From assembly GCA_019973155.2 (NCBI GenBank), contig BPQB01000035.1, forward strand, positions 248,001-312,000: 64,000 nt of DNA. Reading direction: 5' to 3'. A program made the position numbers and the translations under genes. The notes beneath the pieces were generated by a model. That model ran no database searches. It saw only the letters and a list, made by a program, of their open reading frames with translations, and had not been told where the DNA came from. This stretch comes from Phanerochaete sordida (Eukaryota; Basidiomycota; Agaricomycetes; Polyporales; Phanerochaetaceae). Shown here piece after piece: positions 25,238 through 35,900 of this stretch. Within the stretch, counting starts at the first letter, position 1; each line of letters opens with the position of its first letter.

Positions 25238-26339
25238 CTAGTGTGACGGGGCAGAGGGTCCGGAAGTCCCGCAGCTCTGCTCGAGCTCCTCTTCTTCCTT
25301 CTTCAGTCTGTTGAGCGTCGCTTCGAGCATCCTGCGGCGCCGCTCTTCCCGGGTATCTTGAGACGCTCCAGAAACTGCGCCTCCGAGGACATGCCCGCCG
25401 CCCCCAAGTATATGTGCGTCTCGCTCGAGCTCTGGATCTGAGCTGGGGGTGTACGCGCCAGTGGTATCGTAGAGCTGATGTGTTCCTGCTGCGGCCGCGC
25501 GTTCAAACTCGGCAACTTCGCGATTGAGCTGCGAGTTGAGCTCCTTGAACTGGAGGGCAGTTAGTACGACAAGAGGGAGCAAGGCTGTTGGATCTGAGAC
25601 GTACGTTGTTGTCATGGTCGCCCCACACGTTGTGCGTGAGCTCGTGGCAGAGCACCATGCGCACCTCCTTGTACGCGCGGAAGCCCTCGTAGTCGTTCGT
25701 GCGCAGGCGCAGCTTAATGGACTGACCCGCGTTCTCGTTCAGACCGAGCAGATTCGGGTGCTCGTGCGGCGCGAGCTCGGTGAGCACGCCGACGGAGAAC
25801 TGGTGCTTCTGCATGACGTGCCGGATGGCGAGGTCTTCGGCGAGACGCGTCAGCAGCTTGCGCGCGGCCTCGGGGTTCGGCAGGTGCGCGAGCGGGACGA
25901 TGTCGTGGAAGCGGAACTGGGAGGATGAGGGGGACGAGGGCGGGGGACCTGTAGAGCGGAGCTGTGGGTATGGGTCAGTCTTGCGCTTGCAAAGCTAAAG
26001 CGGTTTGCGCACCTTTGCCTGCGGCTTCAGAGCCCGTTCCTTCATGATACGTTCCCTCCTCTGGTGCTCGCTCTCCACTTGTTTCATCTCGCCCAGCTCG
26101 TCCGCCGTGGAGCCCAGCATCTGGACCTTCACCCCATTCTTGAGGCCAGCTTCCGTGATAGTTTCGTCGCCACGAAACGCGGGCTTCTTGCCTTTGTACA
26201 GGAGCTTTTGGTTGGCCGTCGGTACATTCGTCAGCTCTTCGAGATGCGCCTGGAGGACTTCTATCGAAGTATCTGGCGTTAACGAAAGTGTGTGGGTCTT
26301 GCCGCGGTGCGAGACGGTGAAATCAATTGTGTTGGCCAT
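25238..26339 (-). CDS. Ubiquitin-like/WLM metalloprotease fusion (Wss1-related)
   Basis: Three exons (26339-26013, 25961-25605, 25549-25238) give 331 residues. Residues 1-80 are a ubiquitin-like fold (HTLSLTPDTSIEVLQAHL; QKLLYKGKKPAFRGDETI). Residues about 110-230 form a WLM domain with zinc site HELTHNVWGDHD at the end of exon 2. A Glu/Arg-rich coiled segment follows. The UBL-WLM order matches the fungal ubiquitin/metalloprotease fusion family (for example S. pombe SPCC1442.07c), related to Wss1, which cleaves SUMO- or ubiquitin-linked DNA-protein crosslinks. The active-site HExxH is intact. No SUMO-interacting motif is obvious, so a role in crosslink repair is only suggested. Confidence 0.9.
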
Positions 26340-26817
26340 GTAGATTGTGGGAATACGAGTGTAAAGTACAGATGGGTGTCCAGACAGCTAGAAATACAGT
26401 GAAGCGATAGAAAGATGGTCGAACGTCGTGGATCGCTGGCAACCTCTGCCCGAGCTGAATCATCCGAGGTTGGTAGACGCTCTGCTTTGTGGCGCGACCC
26501 CGGCCCGGACCTGTATCGAAACAGCATGCAGTTACTGAGATTTCAATGCAAAACATGAGGAATTTCATGGCCCTGCACTCTTGCACCGCGAAGATCGAAG
26601 CCTTCACGGTGGCCTTTTCCTCAATCGCGATAAATAATGCTTTCTCGAACCTTCGTATACTACTACTTGTACCGCCGATGGGAGAATACCTCGTCCGTCT
26701 CTTCCTTTCCGTCGCTTCCCCGCGTCATCTCCCTCACGCTCTCTGCCTTGCGCCTATCCCCCTTGACCCACTCTGTCTCTCCGGCTCCCTTTCAGCAGTG
26801 CTGAAGATGCCAGACGA
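26340..26817. other. Intergenic between two - strand genes
   Basis: Promoter of the WLM protease gene plus the 3' end of F-box paralogue 3. The segment at about 26690-26810 is rich in C and T on the + strand. No gene is supported. Confidence 0.5.
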
Positions 26818-28360
26818 TTACGCCCGCCGACTCGGGTCCAACGCGTGCAGCGCAGACTGCAAGTCCTCTGCCGACCAGGCGCTCCTCAGCACCTCGAATA
26901 TCCAGTTGATTCGTAGGCCGTCCTTGTCGTCCAGCATGTGCTGCCATCCGATAACGCTGGATTGCAGCGGAACGGGGAGAAGTTCCTTGAGGACGCTGAT
27001 GATGTACTTGCCTGACTGGAGCGTAATCCGCCGTGTCCGGGAGACCCGGGCGAGGACTTGACTCAATGCTTGTTCATCGTCTAAGATCGCGCGCAGCAGT
27101 GGCTTGATACTATCCCTGTGGCTTGCGTTATTCATGTCAACGTCGTTACTGTAGCTGATGCGGATGGGAGGAGCGGGGGCATTGACAAGTTCGGTGAGCA
27201 GCCGGTCTAAGCGGTCGAAATCGATGGACGTCGCAGGGGAGGGCTGGCTCGCGACGCCGGTAGGCAAGTGAATCTCTACGACACCCACGTCCACGAGCCC
27301 TGTCTGCTCGTCGACTTGGAATGTGGCGTCAGCGGAAACACGGTTGGAAGCCGTTCCGCCAAATTCGTGATACGCGTCTGCACAAAGCGGCGGTCGCACC
27401 GTCATGAGCTACATGTTCCCGACGAGATGTGCACGACTTACTGCTCCCAGTGCTCCCTCGAGGAACATACTTGCTCGCGAGCTTCGTGGTAGAGATGTGA
27501 ATGGTGGAGGCGCTAGTTATACACTTGAATAATTGCGGTATGCTTTGCGCAACCGTGGCTCTAGCGCGGTTTATATCGGCATCGCGGCTTGCGTACATGA
27601 GCGCCATGAACGTGCAGTAGCTGGGAAGGGATAGCCGATCAAGAGGAATGCCGTTGATATACGTGGCACATCCTTTGGACGGTGAGGTCCTGTGTCGATG
27701 GGGAGGGGGCGTGATCATATATGTGTCGAGGTTGTCTTCGTCGAAAACGACCTGGTTCAGAACGAGCTTTTGAGGCCTGATGAGATAGATGCAACGGATG
27801 AATTCCTTGAGCGATGGGAGCCGCAAGAGCTCCAGGACGAGCTCGCCGATCACCTGTGATGGTGGATTCGATGATGGGATGTGCTTCGGCAAAGCAAGCA
27901 TGGGGAGAGATCTACTCTTGTAGATAACAGGCGAGGGGAGAGATCTGCTCCTGTTGGGGATAGTATGAGTGGGGCGGACGCAGATTTCCGTGAAGTGTGC
28001 CGGAATATTGTGGAGAGCAAATAAGTGATATTTTTCTAGAGCAGTGCGAGTGGTCTTCGTGTCGCCGACGAGTGCAAGCTCTTTAAGACATTTTGATACA
28101 TGTGGTACTTCAGGGATTTCTTTGCCCCGCCAGAGGTCCACGAACTCCACCACGTCTTGCGCATTCCGTAGAACGAAATACGAGAAAAGGTTAGGCCTGA
28201 GGAGCTGGGCCCAGTAACGACAGGTCGAAGCGCAAGTTGCCAAGCCCTTCTTGCGGGAGGGGTAAGAGGAATCCTCGGGGCCATATGCAAGAGCAGCGTT
28301 CGTCAGAACGATGCGATGGATGAGTTCTGAAGGTAGATCTTCCCCTGTAGTAGGCAGCAT
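26818..28360 (-). CDS. F-box-like protein, paralogue 3
   Basis: Two exons (28360-27442 and 27377-26818) give 492 residues, with a 64-nt phase-1 intron at the family position. The start MLPTTGEDLPSELIHRIV and CASTCRYWAQLLRPNLFSYF form an F-box-like N-terminus. FVDLWRGKEIPEVPHVSKCL shows the sequence lost at the frameshift in paralogue 2. The C-terminus keeps VDEQTGLVD, LLRAILDDEQ and INWIFEVLRSAWSAEDL but lacks the acidic extension of paralogue 1. It lies 11.7 kb from the other two. It is probably an SCF substrate adaptor; no substrate is known. Confidence 0.8.
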
Positions 28361-30698
28361 CAGTAAACACAGGACGACACAATTTTCACCTGGTGGCCGT
28401 CGAAGATGAGGTCTGAGTGCGACCGACGGGCCCTCTCACAGACCAGGCGATGCGCACGATGCGATTGAGTTTCGGTGATACCCAAAGGCGGGGTGCAGGT
28501 GGGCACGAGTGTTGGCCCGAACCGTACAAATCAATGAGAACTCTGAGCTTTCAGGTGACTCGTTGCAAGCCATGCGTGACGCGTGTGCCGCGAACACCCG
28601 AAGTTGTCGGCCCGTAATATGAGTGCCCCGCTGATTATCCTGGCAGTTATCGGGAAGTCGAGGGAGGAAAATGGGGAAGGGGCTATGGAAAATAGAGAGT
28701 TTGCGAAACCGACAGGCAGCCGGCACAAAGCGCTACGAGCGATACGCTTTGATAGCGTAAGGGATACACAGTGGCATACGGCGCGAGAATACAATGTGAG
28801 AAGCGGCACGAATGTAGAGAAATAAAGAGTTTGCAAAAGCACCGCCGGCGGCGGTGTTTGTGCAGGCAACCGCTAGCCCTTTCGTAAACTCTCCAATAAG
28901 GTCCAAGCTCTCGTTTGGTGCTGATGACGACGATGCCTAGGGGTCGATTTGAAGGAGAGTAGGTGATAGTCCGTGATGGCAGGAAAGAGCCTGTACGCGG
29001 CCGAGCTGGACTTCGTGGCACGTGTGTTCATGCAAAAACAGGCGCAATACTTGGCAGATGACTTTTACACCAAAGCTCATCGCACAGAGAATCATGGTCT
29101 GACAGTGCATCACATAGAATAGGTCGGTAAACTGTAGCCCTACGCCGGGCAATTGCCACAAAGCAGAGTATATAATCCTTGCCGCAAACTCGACCGTACA
29201 GCCACTCTCGGTTTATCGAGATCGCCTCATTATAACTACTGATACAGCAGCGAGAAATGAGCGCGAGAGACATGGAATCGGCGACTCTTGTAGACCGTGG
29301 CGATGGCTGGATGGTAGTCTGCCAAGATAGGCCTTATAAAGATACATAATAGCTTGATGGGCCGCGCGACGTTGGGCAACAGGCACAAAGCTCCGCTGGG
29401 TCTGAATCAAGGGGCACGGCTGCGTCGCATGCGCGCGCCCGCGCCATGACTCATGTTGCGCAGACGTCGCTCCGAGGACGAGTACTCTTCACTAACTCAC
29501 GGTGTGTTCAATTGTGAAGATAAATTATTTGATACTTTTGACGTCCCTACTGTCTCTCAGTGTCAGCCATACCCATGGTAGGCTCGCTTCCAGCCTTTTA
29601 AATCGCGGAAGAGGCGATACCGTCGTTGATCCATATAGAAGGCCCTTCGCCGCACAGTGCCAGACGCCTAGACAGCGAATTCCGAGCAGTCAGATCATTA
29701 CCCGTTCTCGACACACACAGCCGTGCCTGTGCGCGCGCCACACTATTGTCTTGCTGCGCGCCGCGCGTGCGCCCCGAGGCACAGCGGCGCCCGACGTGTG
29801 CCTGCGGGCTGCCACGGGTGTCCCGTCTCGGTGCCCCGCACGCCCTCTGCTGCCAGCGCAATTGTCGCACGGGTGCAGACCCCAGGCACGGCAGCAGACC
29901 GCCCGGCCATGCCTCACGGCGGCCGGGGCACACGGGCGCGCGCGAGGCGCACGCAAGACAATAACGACGGCGCCCTTGGGGATCGTCCTGCCGTTCCCAG
30001 GCATGCAGCGTGCGCTGCGTCAGGCCCCGTGCCGGATCGCGACCGCCGTGCCGGGGACGTTGTGTACATGCAGGGTTCGCGCATGACAGCCCAATTGTGT
30101 TTGCGTCCGCTGTGTCGTTGCTGCGCCGGGGAAATGGCCCTGAGATTGCCTCCAGATGGCGCGCGCCGCCACAAAGGTACTGTGTGGCGATCGCGATCCT
30201 TGGTGAGCCGCGGCCTCGTTGTGTGTGCGCGTATTGTCCGGGATCGTCATAGCTACCGACGGCATTGCATGCTTCCGCGAACGTGTCGGGGGCAGAGCTG
30301 GGCAAGGCTGTCGGCGCGAAGGGGCCACACGCAGACGTGGAGGTCGGGCGCAACGAGGTCACATTCGCCGCTAGGGCGCACAGAATGTATGCAGTACAGA
30401 GATGCAATGTCCCGTCCTAGTTCCTCCCCTCTGACCTCTCGCGGTCTAGTGTCCTACTCCTACAGCCCTCCACCGACCCCGCGACCCGTAAGTGTACAAC
30501 ATAATGGAACGAATAGATATAGGCAATAAATCAAGCCAAGAGTGGGCAAAATATGGTACTGAGCAGCCTCTCGAAGAACAAAGAAGTGGGAGTGCTGCTG
30601 GAGACTCGGGTCTCCCGACGGCTGTAAATAGAGAAAGTGATCAGCACGGCCCAACGAGTGGCGAGGAGGACGGAGACGTACAGCAGTTTTGCGGTCAT
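28361..30698. other. Gene-poor region with a GC-rich island
   Basis: 2.3 kb with no supported protein gene. About 29730-30330 is very GC-rich and open in several frames at once, but the translations are Arg/Ala/Pro-rich without conserved features, typical of chance frames. No receptor-like seven-helix protein was found here. Confidence 0.45.
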
Positions 30699-30818
30699 CT
30701 ATGCGATGGTGCACTGGCCGTGGTTGACTTGGCTGTTGCTGCTGATGGTCTCCTGGTCAAGGGGAACCTCAGGCTGCTCGGAGGCGATGGGGGAGGCGAT
30801 GGTGAAGAAGGCGTCCAT
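30699..30818 (-). CDS. Lipopeptide mating-pheromone precursor (CaaX)
   Basis: A 39-codon intronless gene. The peptide starts MDAFFTIASP, has an acidic middle (EVPLDQE) and ends NHGQC-TIA, with Cys36 four residues from the end: a CaaX farnesylation box. Size, the MDxF start, the acidic/Asn-Ser-rich linker and the C-[VT]-I-A end are those of homobasidiomycete pheromone precursors, which are prenylated on Cys, trimmed of the last three residues, carboxymethylated, cut at an internal site and exported (Ste6 type) to act on Ste3-type receptors. The cut is probably near the QE/TISSN stretch, leaving roughly a dozen residues. No Ste3-like receptor was recognised nearby, so it may be a solitary or non-mating-type pheromone gene. 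Confidence 0.8.
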   Translation of the reverse strand: MDAFFTIASPIASEQPEVPLDQETISSNSQVNHGQCTIA

Positions 30819-32021
30819 TGCGAGTAGAGTAGAGTGCGAGGTGCGAGTGAAGGTATGGTCGCAAGCGACTGGTTCGTTGGGTGCGGTGGAGCGAGGCAAC
30901 TTGGAGAGGACACTGCGGCGACCCTGCCCTTCTTATAGGCCGAATATCGAAATCGCCAGGGGCACTGGACAAAAACAGGACGACGACGGCGACAAAGCTG
31001 TCGTCTGTCGTGTCGTCCGGAAGCAGATCACATGTTCGCATGGCAAGAATCCCGGAGCGACTCACGTTATTGTATAGGACGAACTCGTTCCTGACCTTGC
31101 CAAAGGCCGCAGGGACAATTGTGCGTGACACCGAGGAGAAAGCTGCCTCCCAGCATCTCGGCGTGCAGTGTGGTTCTGCGATAACCATATTCGAAGTAAC
31201 CGTCGCAGGCGTCTAAAGACCTCAGAACGCAAACACAATAGCGAGAGGCCACCTCGACCGCGTGTGCGCCGGAACTGAGATTCGAGAACAGTGAATACGA
31301 CATCTTCATTTGAGTTAGGAGGTAGATTGAGTGTGCAGACCGTATGCCAGTGAGAGCAACCAGCCCCACGGGCGATAAATTTGACATATATCTCCGAGGA
31401 GACGTGCCTAGGCATACAAATGCTATGTCAGACCACAATAGCCGTGTCACAGAGAGCCGAGAAGGGCTGTCTGGATGAGCGTCACACCCGCAACGGCGAG
31501 GACGATGACACAGCGTTTCTTACTCCCGGCAGGCACAGCGCGGTGCACTCGGCGAGACCGCAGAGCAAGGCCGATGGCAAAGCTTTGTGCAGAAGGTCAA
31601 GACGTCAGGGCGTGGTCCATTCTCGGGGCTTGGGCCTGGGTGAACGGTCCGAGGAGCCCAAGGAGACGTTGAGGATGCGCACTCTGGCATGCACGAGAGC
31701 TCAGAGACTAGAGAAACAGACAATAGATCTGGAAGTCACAGAAAGCGTAGGAGCAAGCAGTATATTCCGGTGAACGACGATCGCCAAGCGTGAAGGGAGC
31801 GAGATGTCGAAAGGTGCCTCAGCGGAGGCGGCGGCGGCAGCAGCGACGACGACGCACGAGGCAGAGACGCGGGGAGGCGGATAGACGCCATGGCGTCCGG
31901 CAGCTGCCGGAACTGTACAGTTGCCTCCAGCCACCTCAGTAAGCGCCCATTCTCCCACGCGCGGCGTTACCCAGCAAATCCCAAGGTAGGACCCGACGAC
32001 AAGACCGGCGGCGAAGACGAC
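30819..32021. other. Intergenic between pheromone gene and RPL11
   Basis: Probable divergent promoters of the pheromone precursor (-) and RPL11 (+). A - strand open frame at 31067-31450 has no recognisable domain. A GGCGGCGGCGGCAGCAGC stretch occurs near 31827. Confidence 0.45.
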
Positions 32022-32735
32022 ATGGTGAGCAGCAATGCCCTCCGGAAAACGTGCAGAAAGGCTTAGGGGAGACTATGCTCGCAGGCCGAACAAAAGACTG
32101 CCCCCACCAACCCCATGAAGGAGGTCAAGATCGACAAGCTCGTTCTCAGTGCGTCGCACGCCCGCTCTGTGCGCATCCTGACGAAGTGCTGAACGCCTGC
32201 TCTGCGTACCTCTAGACATCTCCGTTGGCGAGTCCGGTGATCGCCTGACCCGTGCCTCCAAGGTCCTGGAGCAGCTTACCGGTCAGACCCCCGTTACCTC
32301 CAAGGCCCGCTACACCGTCCGCACGTTCGGCATCCGTCGTAACGAGAAGATCGCCGTGCACGTCACCATCCGTGGCCCCAAGGCCGAGGAGATCCTCGAG
32401 CGCGGCCTCAAGGTCAAGGAGTACGAGCTCCGCCGCCGCAACTTCTCCGAGACCGGCAACTTCGGTTTCGGTATCCAGGAGCACATCGACCTTGGTGCCC
32501 GGTACGACCCCGGTATTGGTATCTTCGGTATGGACTTCTACGTCGTCATGACCCGGCCAGGTGCTCGGGTAGCACGGAGGAAGCAGAAGAAGGCTCGCGT
32601 TGGCTCGCAGCACCGGGTGAAGAAGGAGGACACCATGGCTTGGTTCAAGCAGCGCTTCGATGGTATCATCCTCGTACGTGCTCTCTTGCGTTGTCTGGTC
32701 GAACTTGGCTTACTGACCTGTCTCCACAGAAATAG
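32022..32735 (+). CDS. RPL11: 60S ribosomal protein L11 (uL5)
   Basis: Four exons (32022-32024, 32085-32148, 32216-32673, 32730-32735) give 176 residues, the usual family length. It starts [20 protein letters not shown], with the initiator ATG alone in exon 1, and ends DGIIL|K, with only AAA TAG in the last exon. Conserved blocks include [38 protein letters not shown], and [20 protein letters not shown]. The protein binds 5S rRNA with uL18 in the central protuberance of the large subunit. An ATG directly followed by an intron is credible for ribosomal protein genes; any other upstream start would have to be non-ATG. Confidence 0.95.
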
Positions 32736-32997
32736 GCTGTTTCGCTCCCTCTCCGCTTTGTATGACGCTAGTCTCTCGCTATGATTATTGCACGCCATGT
32801 ACCCACCACATGCACCCTGCGCAGGGGCCGTCTTCCTTCATCCTATCGGGCACGCTGTAAAAACAAATTACGAGTGATGATTGTGAGTGCTAGCGGTAAT
32901 AGTACAAGGTAAGCTTTCTATGAACGACACAAAGCAACGCAGAGCAAGACTAGAAGGTGTACAAAATAAACACGAGTATCCGGTGTACGGCAGGGTA

Positions 32998-35900
32998 TCA
33001 TGAAGCAATGGCCGTCAGCTCCGCGCTCGCCCATCTCCAACTCCTCGCCTCCAGCTTCCATCCCTTGCGCATCCCGTTCTCGACCTGATTCGACAAGACG
33101 CTGATGCCGTCATCGTCGAAAAGCAAGTCGGCTTGAGCCGCATTCCGCTGGAGGACCTCTAGCGTCGTAAGGGGCGTCTTGGAAGGAGCAGGTTCACTAG
33201 TGGCATCAGCCATGGAGACGTCCTCTTCAGCAGCAGCAGACTGCTCCTTTGCAGGCTCGACAGGCTTCGCCTCAGGGGGCTGTGACTCTGCCGGGGTCGC
33301 CTTCGACTCTGTCGGGGCGGCCTTGTCCGACTCGACAGGCTGGTCCTTAGTCGGTTCGTCACCTTCCTTTGGAGCGTCGGCAGCTCCATCGACAGACTTG
33401 GCTTCGCCGTCTACTGTCTTCGGAGGCTCCGGATTTGGCCCGGCGATAGCAGCGGGCGCAGGGTCCGACGAGGAAGCATCAGGCGCAGCGGGAGCTTCAT
33501 CTGGCTTGCTCTCGACGGGGAGCTGCGCGTTGGTGAACACTTCAGCCTCCTTCGGCGCCGCCTCAGTCGTCGCAGGAGCGGGTCCTTTCTCGTCAGACGC
33601 CGGGACCGAAGGCTCTGCGGCAGCGTCAGCATGCTGCGCCGACTGAGTCGCAGTCGCCTGGTCGGGGGTCGACTCGGTATCGACCGCCTTCTCAGGCGAC
33701 GGTGGCGGCGGTTGAGTCACGTGCACGAGCGAGATCGTGTACCTCAGTCCGCCGTCCGCGTTCTCCTTGTCCTCGGAGCCTGGGGAGTCTTCTTGCGGGT
33801 GGATGAGGAATGTCTCCGCGAGGGTCTCGACGACAATCGACGGGCCTTTATGGCTTACGCGGCTGGCCGGCGCCGGCTCATCGTCGACGTCCATCTGGAG
33901 GGCGTTGGCGTCAGATAGCTTGGCCTTCTTGCGAGGCGGCTCCTCCGCCGGGAACAGGATGCGCTTGACAACTTCGCAGTTGTATTTGAAGCTAGTGCAT
34001 CGTATCAATACTGACTCGAGAATGGAGTGAAATATACGCACCCGACCTTGCTCGAGCCTCTCCGGTAGCCGAGCACAACCGTCCGTGACGCGCACACATC
34101 GGCGTCGGGCGCGCCAGCCAGATCGTACTCCTCGATGTCGTCGTCCGAAACCGGGTCGACCCGTCTCCTCTTGCGAACAGCAGACATGCAACCCAAAGAC
34201 GACGCCCGTTCTGAATATTCGGATATTCGCTGAGAGCGGTTGCGTAAGCCCAGCTTGCGAGCGGTACCAGCCTATCATAAGCAATTAGCTTTTTGTGTCT
34301 CACACACGCATATACCACACGCACCTTCACGAACTCGGCGTGCAAAATCTCGACGCCCGCACCATCATGGCTGTTTCCCCATCCAGCACTGAGCAGCGTG
34401 CTTCCGTCGTCCTCGCGGGAGACTTCCTGTCCGTCGACGGCGCCCATGAACTTCGAGCCTAGACCGCCAGGATACCGCGACTCCCTGGACAAGCGAACCT
34501 CCAGCCGCAGATCCTTGCCCTCTGCGCGGGCCTTCCGCGCAATGCTCCACGTGATCCATCCGGCATGCAGCGCGCAGAGGAACATGTCCGAGTCGTCCGT
34601 GTATACGCGTCGCACGCCGTGGATTTCGTGCGGAAGTGGTCGCGCGAAACCATATGGCATACCGGCCTGCGCATGCGTCATGAGTAGCGGATTGGCGAAG
34701 AAAGGGCTGAACGACGGAATGAGCGCCCCTCCCCATATTCTGGGGTGTCGTGGCTTCGCCACAGGGATAAACCCTGAGGGAATGAGAAGGCTAGCATGAA
34801 TTTCACGTGTCTCCTCTGCGCCGGATGGCATGGGGAAGTCAAGGAAGGGGAACGGGAGACGGGGATGAACAAAAGTGCCCAAGGTTCTTGGCTTCAGCGT
34901 TGGCATGAGAGGTGGGCGGGGAGAACGAGACTGCATTGGAATATTCGGACGGGGAGCGGTCAAGGCGTTCTTAAACGGTGGTGATGTCGGTCGGAAGTCC
35001 TGGAAGCCAAGTGGCGGCCTGGTAGGTGGCATCAGAAGGTGATTAGAAGGATGGAAATGCTCAGGCATCATCTGCGGGGGTAGTGGCTGGCTCGGCGTAG
35101 TGGCAATCGGGGTCTTCGAGTGCTTGTGACCAGGAGGCGGGGGAAGAGTAGTAACGACTTTATCGAAGGGAGCAGGGAGGCCTGCCCCCGGCCCGATGAT
35201 CCCATCTTGAAGCTCTATTTGCCGGCCCATCTTCGATTTCGTGCTGACGATGTGACCGGGAGGGTGTCCGGGAATAGAGGACGGAGGCGCGGGATGTCGG
35301 TGGTGGTGATGGTGCAGATGGTGATGGTGGTGGCTAGCGGGATGGCGATTGCGCATCGCTTCCATCTCCTCGCGTTCGCGTTCGCGTGCAAATTCGCGCT
35401 CGTGAAATTCGCGCTCGCGTTCCTGCTGGAAGCGCATTTGCAGCTGTCTCTCGCGTTCTCGTTCTGCGTCCTTGATCCAGCCTTCAGCGGCGGGCGCTCG
35501 AGGGTCGGGGAGCCAGCCATGATCTTCGCCTTGAGTTCTCCGCGACTTCTCCGTACGTTCGCGATTCGCGTCCTTGGCAGCGACATCCCGGATACGCTCC
35601 TTCTCCCTGGCCTCCCGCTCCCGCTCCCGCCGCGAGACCTGGCGATTCATCCTCTCGGCGTCCATCTGTTCCCTGGCTCGCATCTCCTCCTCTCGCCTCC
35701 TCAACATCTCCCTCTCCCTCTCCCTCTCCATTTGCCGCTCCATCTCCCGTTGCTCGCGTTCTCGAGGGTCTTCTCGTGGTTGTGCGAACCGGGACCAGTT
35801 GGGTTGCTCCATGCGTCCCATGTTGCTCAAATGCGGGTTCCTCATCATCCACTCCCTCTCTCTCTCCGCCTCCGACATCCTGTCCCCGCCACCGAGCATC

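Noticed and set aside
29598..30407. 269-codon - strand frame with a hydrophobic start
   Set aside because: It begins with TTG, is Arg/Ala/Pro-rich in a GC-rich island, and overlaps equally long frames on the other strand.
31067..31450. 127-codon - strand frame near the pheromone gene, examined as a receptor exon
   Set aside because: It lacks the transmembrane pattern and conserved residues of Ste3-type receptors, and no neighbouring exons continue it.
28361..32021. Further CaaX pheromone genes on the - strand
   Set aside because: A by-eye scan for a stop three codons after Cys with a pheromone-like ending found only the one at 30699-30818. The + strand was not scanned exhaustively.
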